From a virus: a stretch of 28,323 nucleotides of DNA. Below the pieces are notes generated by a model. It saw only the letters and a program-made list of their open reading frames with translations, was not told the DNA's origin and made no database searches. Position 1 is the first letter of the stretch. Each line of letters starts with the position of its first letter. A program made the position numbers and the translations under genes. This document shows positions 21,077 to 28,080 of the stretch, one piece after another. The stretch lies in IMG/VR virus record IMGVR_UViG_3300043449_001342, positions 1 to 28,323 of that record; one strand, given 5' to 3'.

Positions 21077-21444
21077 CCGAGGAACGCGCCACGACCGCAG
21101 AAGTGTCCATCGTCATCGCTGCGCATACGAAATTCGTAACGGATGAAGATCGTCTAAACCGCGTGACCAAGTGCCTGCAAAGGGCGATGCAAGCCGCAGA
21201 TCAAATAGGATTGCTTTACACGCTTTGCCAAAAACTAAAGAAGCTGAAAGACCACAAGGGGACGCTTATCGTTGATTGGGATGAGAGCGTTCTGTCGACG
21301 GCCAAAAGACGTGTTTGTAGGCATTGCTCGGTTGAATACCCAATTGTTTGTCTTCTCGTGGAAAGGGCTTGGTCCGATGAAGGAGAGAACCTAGGCCAGC
21401 ACCACATTGGCACCCAAATCGTTCGCGAGTGGGGGCACGAATGA
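21073..21444 (+). CDS. 123-residue protein, function unknown
   Basis: ATGA overlaps at both ends. It is lower in GC than its neighbours and uses more A/T-ending codons, suggesting recent acquisition. The N-terminal half is helical (RLNRVTKCLQRAMQAADQIG); a CRHC pair around residue 80 followed by Cys and paired His (GQHHIG) may bind metal. No family recognised. Confidence 0.6.
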   Translation: MTEERATTAEVSIVIAAHTKFVTDEDRLNRVTKCLQRAMQAADQIGLLYTLCQKLKKLKDHKGTLIVDWDESVLSTAKRRVCRHCSVEYPIVCLLVERAWSDEGENLGQHHIGTQIVREWGHE

Positions 21445-21692
21445 CCAATAGCGACCTACGCCAACGTGCTCAATCTATCGCCCGAATGATGGACGACGCC
21501 GAAGAAACCCGCCGCGAAATCACCGACGCCATCAACGACGCGGCTGCGGCTGGCTACACCAAGGCTTCGCTGCGGGCTGCGATCAAGATCCACCGCCTAG
21601 ATCCTGAGAAACGCGCCAAGCACGACCAGGCGCAGCTCGATCTCGTCCTGTACCTCGATGAGATCGAAGGTCGCCGGGAGGCCGCCGAATGA
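21441..21692 (+). CDS. GapR/DUF2312-like DNA-binding protein
   Basis: 83 residues from the ATG at 21441 (ATGA overlap). The pattern LRQRAQSIARMMDDAEETRR, EITDAINDAAAAGYTKASLR, AAIKIHRLDPEKRAKHD, LDLVLYLDEI follows GapR ('IeRlEeEkk.i..Di.dvy.EAK..GfD.kalR.iirlRk.d..er.e.e.ilDlYl.al'). GapR is an alphaproteobacterial nucleoid protein that clamps overtwisted DNA ahead of forks and polymerases. The phage protein is more diverged (AGYTKASLR for GFDVKALR). It may support phage replication or compete with host GapR. Confidence 0.65.
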   Translation: MTNSDLRQRAQSIARMMDDAEETRREITDAINDAAAAGYTKASLRAAIKIHRLDPEKRAKHDQAQLDLVLYLDEIEGRREAAE

Positions 21693-21919
21693 GCACCACG
21701 ACCGAGCTATTCTGGGAGCACGTCGAAGACATCAAGTTGCGCGCGTTCGCGGGCGACGAGGATGCGTCTCGCACGTTGGCGTGCTTGGGTCTGCTGGCGA
21801 CTGGATGGATGCCCGGAGATCCTGACCCGGATGGCGACGATGGCGGCCCAGACGGTGGCGAAACCATCATCCCGTCCGGCAACGTCATCGACTTTCAAGC
21901 ATGGCGGCTGGCGTCATGA
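21689..21919 (+). CDS. 76-residue acidic protein, function unknown
   Basis: ATGA overlap with the GapR-like gene. A helical N-terminus (TTELFWEHVEDIKLRAFAGD) and a Gly/Asp-rich acidic stretch (PGDPDPDGDDGGPDGG) end in GNVIDFQAWRLAS. The strongly acidic middle could mimic DNA or bind metal. No family recognised. Confidence 0.65.
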   Translation: MSTTTELFWEHVEDIKLRAFAGDEDASRTLACLGLLATGWMPGDPDPDGDDGGPDGGETIIPSGNVIDFQAWRLAS

Positions 21920-22413
21920 GGATCACCCTCGCGCTCGCGCTGATCCTGCTGCCGGGTGCCGCCGTTGCGGATGAGCCCCGGTATGCCAGCGACACGTACT
22001 GGCACACGGTGCAGCGCGATCCCGTCCACCGCGTGGAGCATCGCCCGCACCGCCATCATCGCCGGCATGTCCACAAGCCTGCGCCCGCACCGCCGCCACC
22101 AGCACCCATCGTGCCGAGCTATCACAGCGCACTGTGCTTGGGCGAAGTCCGCGCGCATGGAACGCCACATTTGACCGAAGCCGCTGCCATGGATGCCGCC
22201 AAACGCCATTGGCAGGCGGTGGTCCGTTACGACTTCGGCGAGAAATTCATGAGCATCGAGACGGCCTCAAGCATCAAATATCGCTGCGCCAGAGCCGAAA
22301 CCAATGAAACTGCGGCGGGCCGCATCGCTGAAGCAGTGAGCGGCGAGGCATGGCGGATGCGGTGCGAAGTGGTCGCGCATCCCTGCCGCTCACAACTCAA
22401 AGAGGCCCCATGA
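21916..22413 (+). CDS. Exported His/Pro-rich protein
   Basis: 165 residues from the ATG at 21916 (ATGA overlap). A clear Sec signal peptide (MRITLALALILLPGAAVA, cleavage after AVA, about residue 18) leads into a His/Arg stretch (HRPHRHHRRHVHKP) and a Pro-rich linker (APAPPPPAP). A C-terminal domain of ~100 residues carries four Cys (SALCLGEVRAHG, KYRCARAE, MRCEVVAHPC). The Cys could form disulfides in the periplasm and the His stretch could bind metal. A secreted protein inside a replication operon is unusual; superinfection exclusion or host envelope change are possible but unproven. Confidence 0.65.
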   Translation: MRITLALALILLPGAAVADEPRYASDTYWHTVQRDPVHRVEHRPHRHHRRHVHKPAPAPPPPAPIVPSYHSALCLGEVRAHGTPHLTEAAAMDAAKRHWQAVVRYDFGEKFMSIETASSIKYRCARAETNETAAGRIAEAVSGEAWRMRCEVVAHPCRSQLKEAP

Positions 22414-22538
22414 CCGATTTCAGAGCCATCGCCCTGTTCGCCGTCCTGCTCGCCCTTGGCTTTTCGGCACTCATCAACGCCCTCGTGCTCGCCCTGGGCT
22501 TTTCGGCCCTCATCAACGCCCTCGCAACAACACTCTGA
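22410..22538 (+). CDS. 42-residue membrane protein built from a tandem duplication
   Basis: ATGA overlap with the exported protein. After MTDFRAIALFAVL come two copies of the 13-residue unit LALGFSALINAL(V/A), encoded by a near-perfect 39-bp tandem repeat (about 22449-22526). The chain is almost fully hydrophobic, enough for one long or two short membrane helices. Function unknown. Confidence 0.55.
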   Translation: MTDFRAIALFAVLLALGFSALINALVLALGFSALINALATTL

Positions 22539-22548
22539 GAGATAACCA

Positions 22549-22770
22549 ATGAGCAACTACACGCCAAAGCCTAACAGCGGATCACTTTTTCGGGTGCCTG
22601 ACGAGAAGCGCACCAAAGAGACGTGGCCCCAGTACGACGGCGAATTCGTCATTGATTGCCCGCACTGCGGCCAGCAGCAAAAAGGCTGGACATCCGCCTG
22701 GGTCAAGGAGAGCAAGATGGGCAAGTTTTTCTCGCTCGCCTTCAAGCACAAAACAACCGGGGGCGGGTGA
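22549..22770 (+). CDS. 73-residue conserved phage protein with a Cys pair
   Basis: ATG at 22549 after TGAGAGATAACC. MSNYTPKPNSGSLFRVPDEK is a recognisable start of a family in phages and plasmids of Proteobacteria, with the C-terminal GWTSAWVKESKMGKFFSLAF matching its 'W.sgWvKeS..GkkFlSLs.k' pattern. The central CPHCG is a possible half zinc ribbon not present in all relatives. A role in DNA metabolism is suspected but not established. Confidence 0.7.
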   Translation: MSNYTPKPNSGSLFRVPDEKRTKETWPQYDGEFVIDCPHCGQQQKGWTSAWVKESKMGKFFSLAFKHKTTGGG

Positions 22771-22910
22771 TGCCAAGCAAAACCATCGGCAAGGTGAAGC
22801 TCAAGACCGACGCAACCGGCAAGGTGAAGCTGGAGCGCGTCCATTCGTATGACGCTTCAAAGAAAATCCGCATCGCCAAAAGCAAGAAAGTGAGGGTCAA
22901 GCGCCCATGA
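22770..22910 (+). CDS. 46-residue very basic protein
   Basis: TGATG overlap at the start, ATGA overlap at the end. The sequence MPSKTIGKVKLKTDATGKVK, LERVHSYDASKKIRIAKSKK, VRVKRP is about one third Lys/Arg and contains an internal GKVKL repeat (GGCAAGGTGAAGCT twice in DNA). Probably binds nucleic acid; no family recognised. Confidence 0.6.
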   Translation: MPSKTIGKVKLKTDATGKVKLERVHSYDASKKIRIAKSKKVRVKRP

Positions 22911-23038
22911 ACTCTCATTGCCGCATCGGCCGCATCATCCCGACGGACAAGGGGCTGGCCTGCCCCGAGTTCATGGCTTGGCTTCTGCGGCTTCCGCGCC
23001 TGGACTGGATCTCGACCCGCTTCAACGAGGTAAAATAA
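22907..23038 (+). CDS. 43-residue protein before the NusG-like gene
   Basis: ATG at 22907 overlaps the previous stop and its TAA overlaps the next ATG (TAATG). Product: MNSHCRIGRIIPTDKGLACP, EFMAWLLRLPRLDWISTRFN, EVK. It is too short for family assignment. Coupling on both sides and GC-ending codons support translation. Confidence 0.55.
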   Translation: MNSHCRIGRIIPTDKGLACPEFMAWLLRLPRLDWISTRFNEVK

Positions 23039-23550
23039 TGGACAGCAGCATCTGGCGCGTGTTGATGGTTGCCCCGCAGAGAGAGTTGCGCGTCGCTAGC
23101 GAGATTAAGAAAGGACTTGGCCTCAAAACCATCGTTCCCACGCAAATCCACACCAAGCGCTCGCGCGGGAAGCAGGGCCAGCCTGTCATGGTCGAACAAG
23201 AGCGGGCGTTGATGCCTCGCTATGTCTTCGTGCAGGGCGCCGCCGGCGAGGACATCTGCTGGCGCGACGTGTTGGAACTGGATCACGTCCACGCCCCGGT
23301 GCAATTTGGCAACGAACCTCCTGTCCGAATGACTGACGCAGACATGGCGATTGTCCAGCGCATGGCCCGCGACCTGAAAAAAGCCGGTTGGCAGCCAGGC
23401 GACCGGGGAACCATCACGTCGGGGCCGTTTCGATCCATCGAGGCGCTGATCGCCGCCGTAAAAACAGAGTCGCTCCGCGTCGTGGTGCCGTTTTTTGGCT
23501 CCGAGCGCGAGGTCGAGATCCGTGCGGACCAGATCGAAAAGGTGGCCTAG
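23038..23550 (+). CDS. NusG/RfaH-like transcription elongation factor
   Basis: 170 residues from the ATG at 23038. Residues 5-110 resemble the NusG N-terminal domain that grips the RNA polymerase clamp: WRVLMVAPQRELRVASEIKK, VPTQIHTKR, ALMPRYVFVQG. Residues 118-170 are a KOW domain (WQPGDRGTITSGPFRS, then SLRVVVPFFGSEREVEIRAD, QIEKVA). Paralogues of NusG such as RfaH act as operon-specific antiterminators. This one ends the early operon and faces a structured leader and the terminase genes, so late-gene antitermination is a reasonable inference. It could also alter host transcription generally. Confidence 0.8.
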   Translation: MDSSIWRVLMVAPQRELRVASEIKKGLGLKTIVPTQIHTKRSRGKQGQPVMVEQERALMPRYVFVQGAAGEDICWRDVLELDHVHAPVQFGNEPPVRMTDADMAIVQRMARDLKKAGWQPGDRGTITSGPFRSIEALIAAVKTESLRVVVPFFGSEREVEIRADQIEKVA

Positions 23551-23750
23551 ACAATTGCTTGCGAACAGGTTATGTCGCGAATCAGTTCTGTGAGACGAGC
23601 GACCCCCCGGCATTAGATTAGCAGGCCGGCCTAAGTTAGTAACGGGACGCCCTCGGCAGCAATGGCTGCCCCCAATCCAGAAATACGCCCGAAGCTCCCC
23701 CGCTCGCGATCATCGCCAGCGGGCGACGCGCTTGCAGCGTAGGTCCGAAA
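23551..23750 (+). promoter_or_regulatory. Structured leader before the late region
   Basis: This 200-base non-coding stretch holds the palindrome AGGCCGGCCT (23623-23632) and hairpin GGCAGC-AATG-GCTGCC (23655-23670). A second hairpin has CCCGCT (23699-23704) pairing with AGCGGG (23718-23723) and an inner GCG/CGC extension. No T-tract follows the hairpins. I see no convincing sigma-70 hexamers. It may be a GcrA-dependent promoter with leader RNA, or a loading site for the NusG-like factor. Confidence 0.4.
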
Positions 23751-23912
23751 ATGCACGAGACAGAGATTGACGACGCCGAGCTGGCCCTCCTCGATTTCTG
23801 CGTCGAGCTAAAAGCATTTGGCATCACGCTCGCGCAAGCCCTTGAATTTGCAAACGAACGCATCCCTGAGCTTTGGCCGGATGCGTTCGAAACCGACGAC
23901 ACCCTGCACTGA
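23751..23912 (+). CDS. 53-residue acidic protein
   Basis: ATG at 23751; followed by the ribosome site GAGAGGCG of the next gene. Product: MHETEIDDAELALLDFCVEL, KAFGITLAQALEFANERIPE, LWPDAFETDDTLH. Helical and strongly acidic, with no family recognised. Gene status is supported by position, codon usage and the spacing to the next start. Confidence 0.6.
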   Translation: MHETEIDDAELALLDFCVELKAFGITLAQALEFANERIPELWPDAFETDDTLH

Positions 23913-23923
23913 GAGGCGACCCG

Positions 23924-24940
23924 ATGCACACCGACGCAATCGCTGATCTCCAGCGCAAGGCCCGCGCGCTTGGCTGGCTGTTCACCGCCCTGGCCGCGCT
24001 GATGTCGGGTTACGCCGGCTGGCACCTCGGTGGGGATAGCACCTATGCCGCCGTCCTGCTGGCCGCCCTGTTTGCCGGCCTCACCTACGCCGTGGCTCAC
24101 ATGCTGAGCTTCATCGAGTTGGCTGTGCGCAACAACGAGCGCGCCATCGCCAGCGTTCTGGGGGCCGTGTTCTGCCTTGCCGCCTTCGGGGAATACGCCT
24201 CACACGTCGCCTTCCAGAGCAGCCACCGCGCCACCAACATCGAGCGCGCCTCAATCCAGAATGTTCGGTACGACGTGGCCCAGGACGCAATGGCCGATAG
24301 CAAAGCCTCGCTTGCGATGTGGGAAAAGCGCCTGGCCGATCTTGAAACCGCTAACGCTTGGTCCGCCGCAGTCACCGCCGAAGCCCTTCGCGCGCAGCTC
24401 GAAACTGCCAAGCTCGAGGTCGAACGGGAAGCCGCTCGAGGTGGCTGCAAATCCGTCTGCCTCGCTAAAACCAAGGCACGCGACGACCTCGCTGCCCGCA
24501 TCTCGATTGCTGAGGAACGCTCTGACCTTACCCGCAAGATTGAAGCCACCAGAACCGTGCTCGCCAAGCATCGCGACAAGGCCGTGGCCTCCGACCGTGG
24601 CGAAAGCATCGCCCTCAATCAGAGCCAACTGTTTGCGACCGCCGCCACCATGAGCCTCGCCCCGCCGCCGTCTGCCGTGCAGTGGGCAACCCTCGGCATC
24701 GGCGCTTATATCGGCCTGCTGTCCACCCTGCTGGGCGCGCTCTTTAATTGGCTCGGCTCCCGTAGTTGGGGCCTCAGCCTTGGGCGGCCGTCCGTTGAGC
24801 CTCCTGGCCCAGTCACCTCCCTGGCTGAGCCGCGCTCCGGCGCCGCCCAAACCAAACCCACAACCCTCGTTATCCGCGATGAGGTCATTCGTAAGTGGGC
24901 GCAGCGCGATGACGTGCGGGGCATGCTCAAGGCCGCTTAA
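23924..24940 (+). CDS. Four-helix membrane protein with a long periplasmic coiled coil
   Basis: 338 residues, ATG at 23924 with GAGAGG upstream. Hydrophobic helices lie at about 16-34, 41-60, 74-93 and 252-277. Between helices 3 and 4 is a 150-residue charged coiled coil (MADSKASLAMWEKRLADLET, AEALRAQLETAKLEVEREAA) with two Cys (C175, C179). The cytoplasmic tail ends in a predicted helix (VIRDEVIRKWAQRDDVRGML). This topology recalls membrane proteins of unknown role in alphaproteobacterial phages. A sensor, exclusion or envelope function is possible. No enzymatic motif. Confidence 0.7.
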   Translation: MHTDAIADLQRKARALGWLFTALAALMSGYAGWHLGGDSTYAAVLLAALFAGLTYAVAHMLSFIELAVRNNERAIASVLGAVFCLAAFGEYASHVAFQSSHRATNIERASIQNVRYDVAQDAMADSKASLAMWEKRLADLETANAWSAAVTAEALRAQLETAKLEVEREAARGGCKSVCLAKTKARDDLAARISIAEERSDLTRKIEATRTVLAKHRDKAVASDRGESIALNQSQLFATAATMSLAPPPSAVQWATLGIGAYIGLLSTLLGALFNWLGSRSWGLSLGRPSVEPPGPVTSLAEPRSGAAQTKPTTLVIRDEVIRKWAQRDDVRGMLKAA

Positions 24941-24952
24941 GGGTTCGTTCTC

Positions 24953-26329
24953 GTGAAAAAAACAGACAATGGACCACGGATTGAAATGTGGTCCGTCGAC
25001 AAGTTGGTGCCATACGACAAGAACCCGCGCACCATTCCCGATAGTGCCGTCGCTAAAGTTTGCGGCAGCCTAAAGGAATTTGGCTTTCAGAAGCCCATCG
25101 TGGTTGATGAAACTGGAATGATCGTTGCCGGCCATGTTTTGTGGAAGGCTGCAAAGCAAGCTGGGTTCACCCGTGTCCCCGTTGCCATTAGCAGCCTGAC
25201 CGCGGTGCAAGCCAAGGCATACCGTCTAGCAGACAACCGCACCGCATCAGAAACGGACTGGATCGACGATCTGCTGAAGAATGAACTCGCCGAACTGAAG
25301 GAACTAGATTTCGACCTTGATCTGACCGGCTTCGACAGCGCCGAGCTTGCTCGGATGTTTGACCAGACGGAAGGTCTCACCGATCCAGACGACACGCCGG
25401 AACCGCCGGTCAACCCGGTGACGGAACTAGGCGACGTTTGGGTTCTAGGTCGGCATCGGATTGTGTGCGGGGACGCCACGAACCCAGAGGATTGGAACAA
25501 GCTCGCGATTGGCGATGGATTTGTTTTGTTTACGTCGCCGCCATACAACGCGGGCGATGCATCGGGACTTCGCGATAGGTACGAACCCGGCATACCGAAG
25601 ACGAAAAAATTTTATGATAACTATACCGACGACCTGAGTGGCGACCAATACACGCGGCTTCTGTCGGATACAGTGGCCGCCGCGTTCGGACACGTTGACG
25701 CCGTGGCAATCAATGTCCAGCCGCTTGCTGGGTCAAAACGGCCATTGCTCAAATGGCTGGACCAGTGGTCCACGCACCTGGTCGACATGATCACATGGGA
25801 CAAGGGCCGGGCGGCGCCCCATATTCAACCGGGGATCATGGCCAGCCGCTATGAGTGGATCGTTATTCTGTCTCGCGCAGAGAATGCAAGCCGCGTGGTG
25901 CCTCACTCGTCATGGCAAGGGAAACACGCCAACGTATATCAAGCACCGCCGCAAACCAAAAACGAGTTTGCAAAGGTTCATGGAGCGACGTTCCCCGTCC
26001 ATTTGCCAGAGTTTATGATCGGCGACCTTATGAATAGGGCGCGCGGTGTCGTCGATTGCTTTCTCGGAACCGGAACGACCATTATCGCGGCGGAGCGTTT
26101 AGGGCGTGACGGTCGCGGCATCGAATTATCACCCGCCTATGTCGATGTTGCCGTGAAGCGCTGGCAGGACTTCACCGGGCAGAAGGCGACGCTGGACAGC
26201 GACGGCCGCACCTTCGAGGAAATCGACGCCGCCCGATACGCCAAAGTGGGTGCACCAGACAATTCCGCAAAGTCCTACGACGCGGCAATTGCCAAGCTAA
26301 GAGAGCAGCACGAGTCCAATGCAGCCTGA
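24953..26329 (+). CDS. ParB-like nuclease domain fused to DNA methyltransferase
   Basis: 458 residues from a GTG at 24953. Residues 12-80 are a ParB/Srx-type domain (VDKLVPYDKNPRTIPD, SLKEFGFQKPIVVDETGMIV, AGHVLWKAAKQAG). Residues 155-410 are a beta-class amino-methyltransferase: the catalytic motif TSPPYNAG (SPPY at 195-198) comes before the AdoMet-binding motif FLGTGTTIIAAERLGR (370-385). SPPY is more usual in N4-cytosine than in N6-adenine enzymes. Such fusions precede terminase genes in many phages and may protect or mark DNA for packaging. The recognition site is not deducible. Overlaps the small terminase by 11 bases. Confidence 0.9.
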   Translation: MKKTDNGPRIEMWSVDKLVPYDKNPRTIPDSAVAKVCGSLKEFGFQKPIVVDETGMIVAGHVLWKAAKQAGFTRVPVAISSLTAVQAKAYRLADNRTASETDWIDDLLKNELAELKELDFDLDLTGFDSAELARMFDQTEGLTDPDDTPEPPVNPVTELGDVWVLGRHRIVCGDATNPEDWNKLAIGDGFVLFTSPPYNAGDASGLRDRYEPGIPKTKKFYDNYTDDLSGDQYTRLLSDTVAAAFGHVDAVAINVQPLAGSKRPLLKWLDQWSTHLVDMITWDKGRAAPHIQPGIMASRYEWIVILSRAENASRVVPHSSWQGKHANVYQAPPQTKNEFAKVHGATFPVHLPEFMIGDLMNRARGVVDCFLGTGTTIIAAERLGRDGRGIELSPAYVDVAVKRWQDFTGQKATLDSDGRTFEEIDAARYAKVGAPDNSAKSYDAAIAKLREQHESNAA

Positions 26330-26777
26330 AATCGAAGATCATCAGCAGCATAATAAAGAAAAGCGACCGTCCCGGAACCCAAATGGGCGCCCGCCTAAGC
26401 TAAAGCCGGATGATGAGACACTAAAGCAAATCAACGGCTTGGCGCGCATACAATGCACCCAACGAGAGGCCGCCGCTGTCCTGGGCGTGCACCGGCAAAC
26501 CTTCAGCGACTTTCTCAACACCTATAAAAAGGCAATGGAAGCCTGGGAAGATGGGCAAGATCAGGGCCGGGCATCGATCCGCCGGATGCAATACAAAGCC
26601 GCCGAAAGCGGCAACGTGACGATGCAGATCTGGCTCGGCAAACAGATGCTCGATCAGAGAGATCGAACCGCAATTCAGCATAGCGGGGACCAAGACAACC
26701 CCGTTTCATTTCTAGTAGCCAGTGGAGTCCCAACTGCGGACGACGACGATCAATGGCCGGCGTCATCAAGTCATTGA
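26319..26777 (+). CDS. terS: Terminase small subunit-like DNA-binding protein
   Basis: 152 residues. A basic N-terminus with NPNGRPPKLKPDDETLKQIN is followed by a helix-turn-helix (ARIQCTQREAAAVLGVHRQT, FSDFLNTYKKAMEAWEDGQD). A helix that reads 'SIRRMQYKAAESGNVTMQIW, LGKQMLDQRDR' is a common ending in small terminases. It would recognise the packaging site and recruit the large subunit. Overlaps the large-terminase frame by 56 bases. Confidence 0.75.
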   Translation: MQPEIEDHQQHNKEKRPSRNPNGRPPKLKPDDETLKQINGLARIQCTQREAAAVLGVHRQTFSDFLNTYKKAMEAWEDGQDQGRASIRRMQYKAAESGNVTMQIWLGKQMLDQRDRTAIQHSGDQDNPVSFLVASGVPTADDDDQWPASSSH

Positions 26778-28080
26778 ACTGGGCTACCGGCCCCGCGAGC
26801 AGTTCATTCCGTTCCATCGGCGCCGTGAGCGTTGGGCGTGCCTCGTGGCTCACCGAAGGGCGGGGAAGACCGTCGCCTGCGTCATGGATTTGGTCAACGC
26901 TGCTCTGAGGTGCAAAAAGCAGGAAGGCCGTTTCGGATACGTGGCGCCCTATTACGTGCAGGCTAAGGATGCCGCCTGGACCTACGCCAAGCGGTTCACG
27001 CTGCAAATCCCAGGCGTCACGGTCAACGAGAGCGAACTACGCATCGACTTTGGCCACAACGGCGCCCGGCTGAGACTGTACGGCGCCGACAATTACGATC
27101 GGATGCGCGGCAGCTATTTCGACGGCGTGATCCTGGACGAGTATGGCGACATGCACCCGGCGGCCTGGCCGGAAGTCATTCGCCCCATGTTGGCGGATGC
27201 CGGTCGCAAGGGATGGGCCGTCTTCATCGGCACACCCAAGGGCCGCAACGACTTCTTCAAGATCTGGGACACCGCCAAAGGCGACCCCGCATGGTTCGAG
27301 ATGGTGCTGAAAGGCTCCGACAGCGGCCTGCTGGACGACGAAGAGCTGGCCGGCATGCGCGCCGAGATGACGCCGGAACAATACGAGCAAGAGGTTGAGT
27401 GCAACTTCAATGCAGCCGTGGTGGGGGCCTATTTTGGACGTGAGATTGCAGACGCTGAAACCAGCGGCCGAATTGGCAAGGTGGACCACGACCCAGCCCT
27501 GGCCGTGCATACCGCTTGGGACTTGGGCATCGGCGATAGTACCGCCATCTGGTTTTGGCAGATTGCACCCAACGGCATCCGCGTCATTGATTACTACGAA
27601 GCCAATAGCCAGCCGCTGAGCCACTACGCTTCGGTGCTCGCATCCAAGGGCTACACCTACGCCGATGACTGGGTGCCGCATGACGCCCGCGCTCGTGAAC
27701 TTGGCACCGGACGCACGCGCGTCGAGACGCTGATGGAATTGAAGCGCAAGCCCCGCCTGGTGCCGGCGCACACCATCATGGACGGCATCAACGCGGCCCG
27801 CGTGTCGTTCGGCAAGTTTTGGATCGACGAGGTGCGGTGCAGGCAAGGCATCGAAGCGCTGCGCCAGTACCGGTCGGCGTATGACGAGAAACTAAAGGTC
27901 TTCAAGGACGCCCCGCTGCACGACTGGACATCACACGCGGCCGATGCGTGGCGCTACATGGCGCTTGCGTGGCGCGAGTTGCAGCCGAGCGAGCGTCCCA
28001 AAGACCCGATCAAGCTCTTACTCAAGCGCAAGACCATGGCCGACATCGTGGCCGACTTCGAGGTCTCCGAGGACGAATGA
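26722..28080 (+). CDS. terL: Terminase large subunit
   Basis: 452 residues from a GTG at 26722; the frame has no later ATG before the conserved region. The ATPase has Walker A AHRRAGKT (43-50) and Walker B GVILDEYGD (D139-E140), followed by IGTPKGRNDFF, the coupling motif region. The C-terminal nuclease starts at AWDLGIGDSTAIW (D266) and ends with HDWTSHAADAWRYMAL, whose Asp completes the metal site. It pumps DNA into the procapsid and cuts it. The family type resembles short-tailed and siphophage terminases with the 'HRRAGKT' loop. Confidence 0.9.
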   Translation: MESQLRTTTINGRRHQVIELGYRPREQFIPFHRRRERWACLVAHRRAGKTVACVMDLVNAALRCKKQEGRFGYVAPYYVQAKDAAWTYAKRFTLQIPGVTVNESELRIDFGHNGARLRLYGADNYDRMRGSYFDGVILDEYGDMHPAAWPEVIRPMLADAGRKGWAVFIGTPKGRNDFFKIWDTAKGDPAWFEMVLKGSDSGLLDDEELAGMRAEMTPEQYEQEVECNFNAAVVGAYFGREIADAETSGRIGKVDHDPALAVHTAWDLGIGDSTAIWFWQIAPNGIRVIDYYEANSQPLSHYASVLASKGYTYADDWVPHDARARELGTGRTRVETLMELKRKPRLVPAHTIMDGINAARVSFGKFWIDEVRCRQGIEALRQYRSAYDEKLKVFKDAPLHDWTSHAADAWRYMALAWRELQPSERPKDPIKLLLKRKTMADIVADFEVSEDE

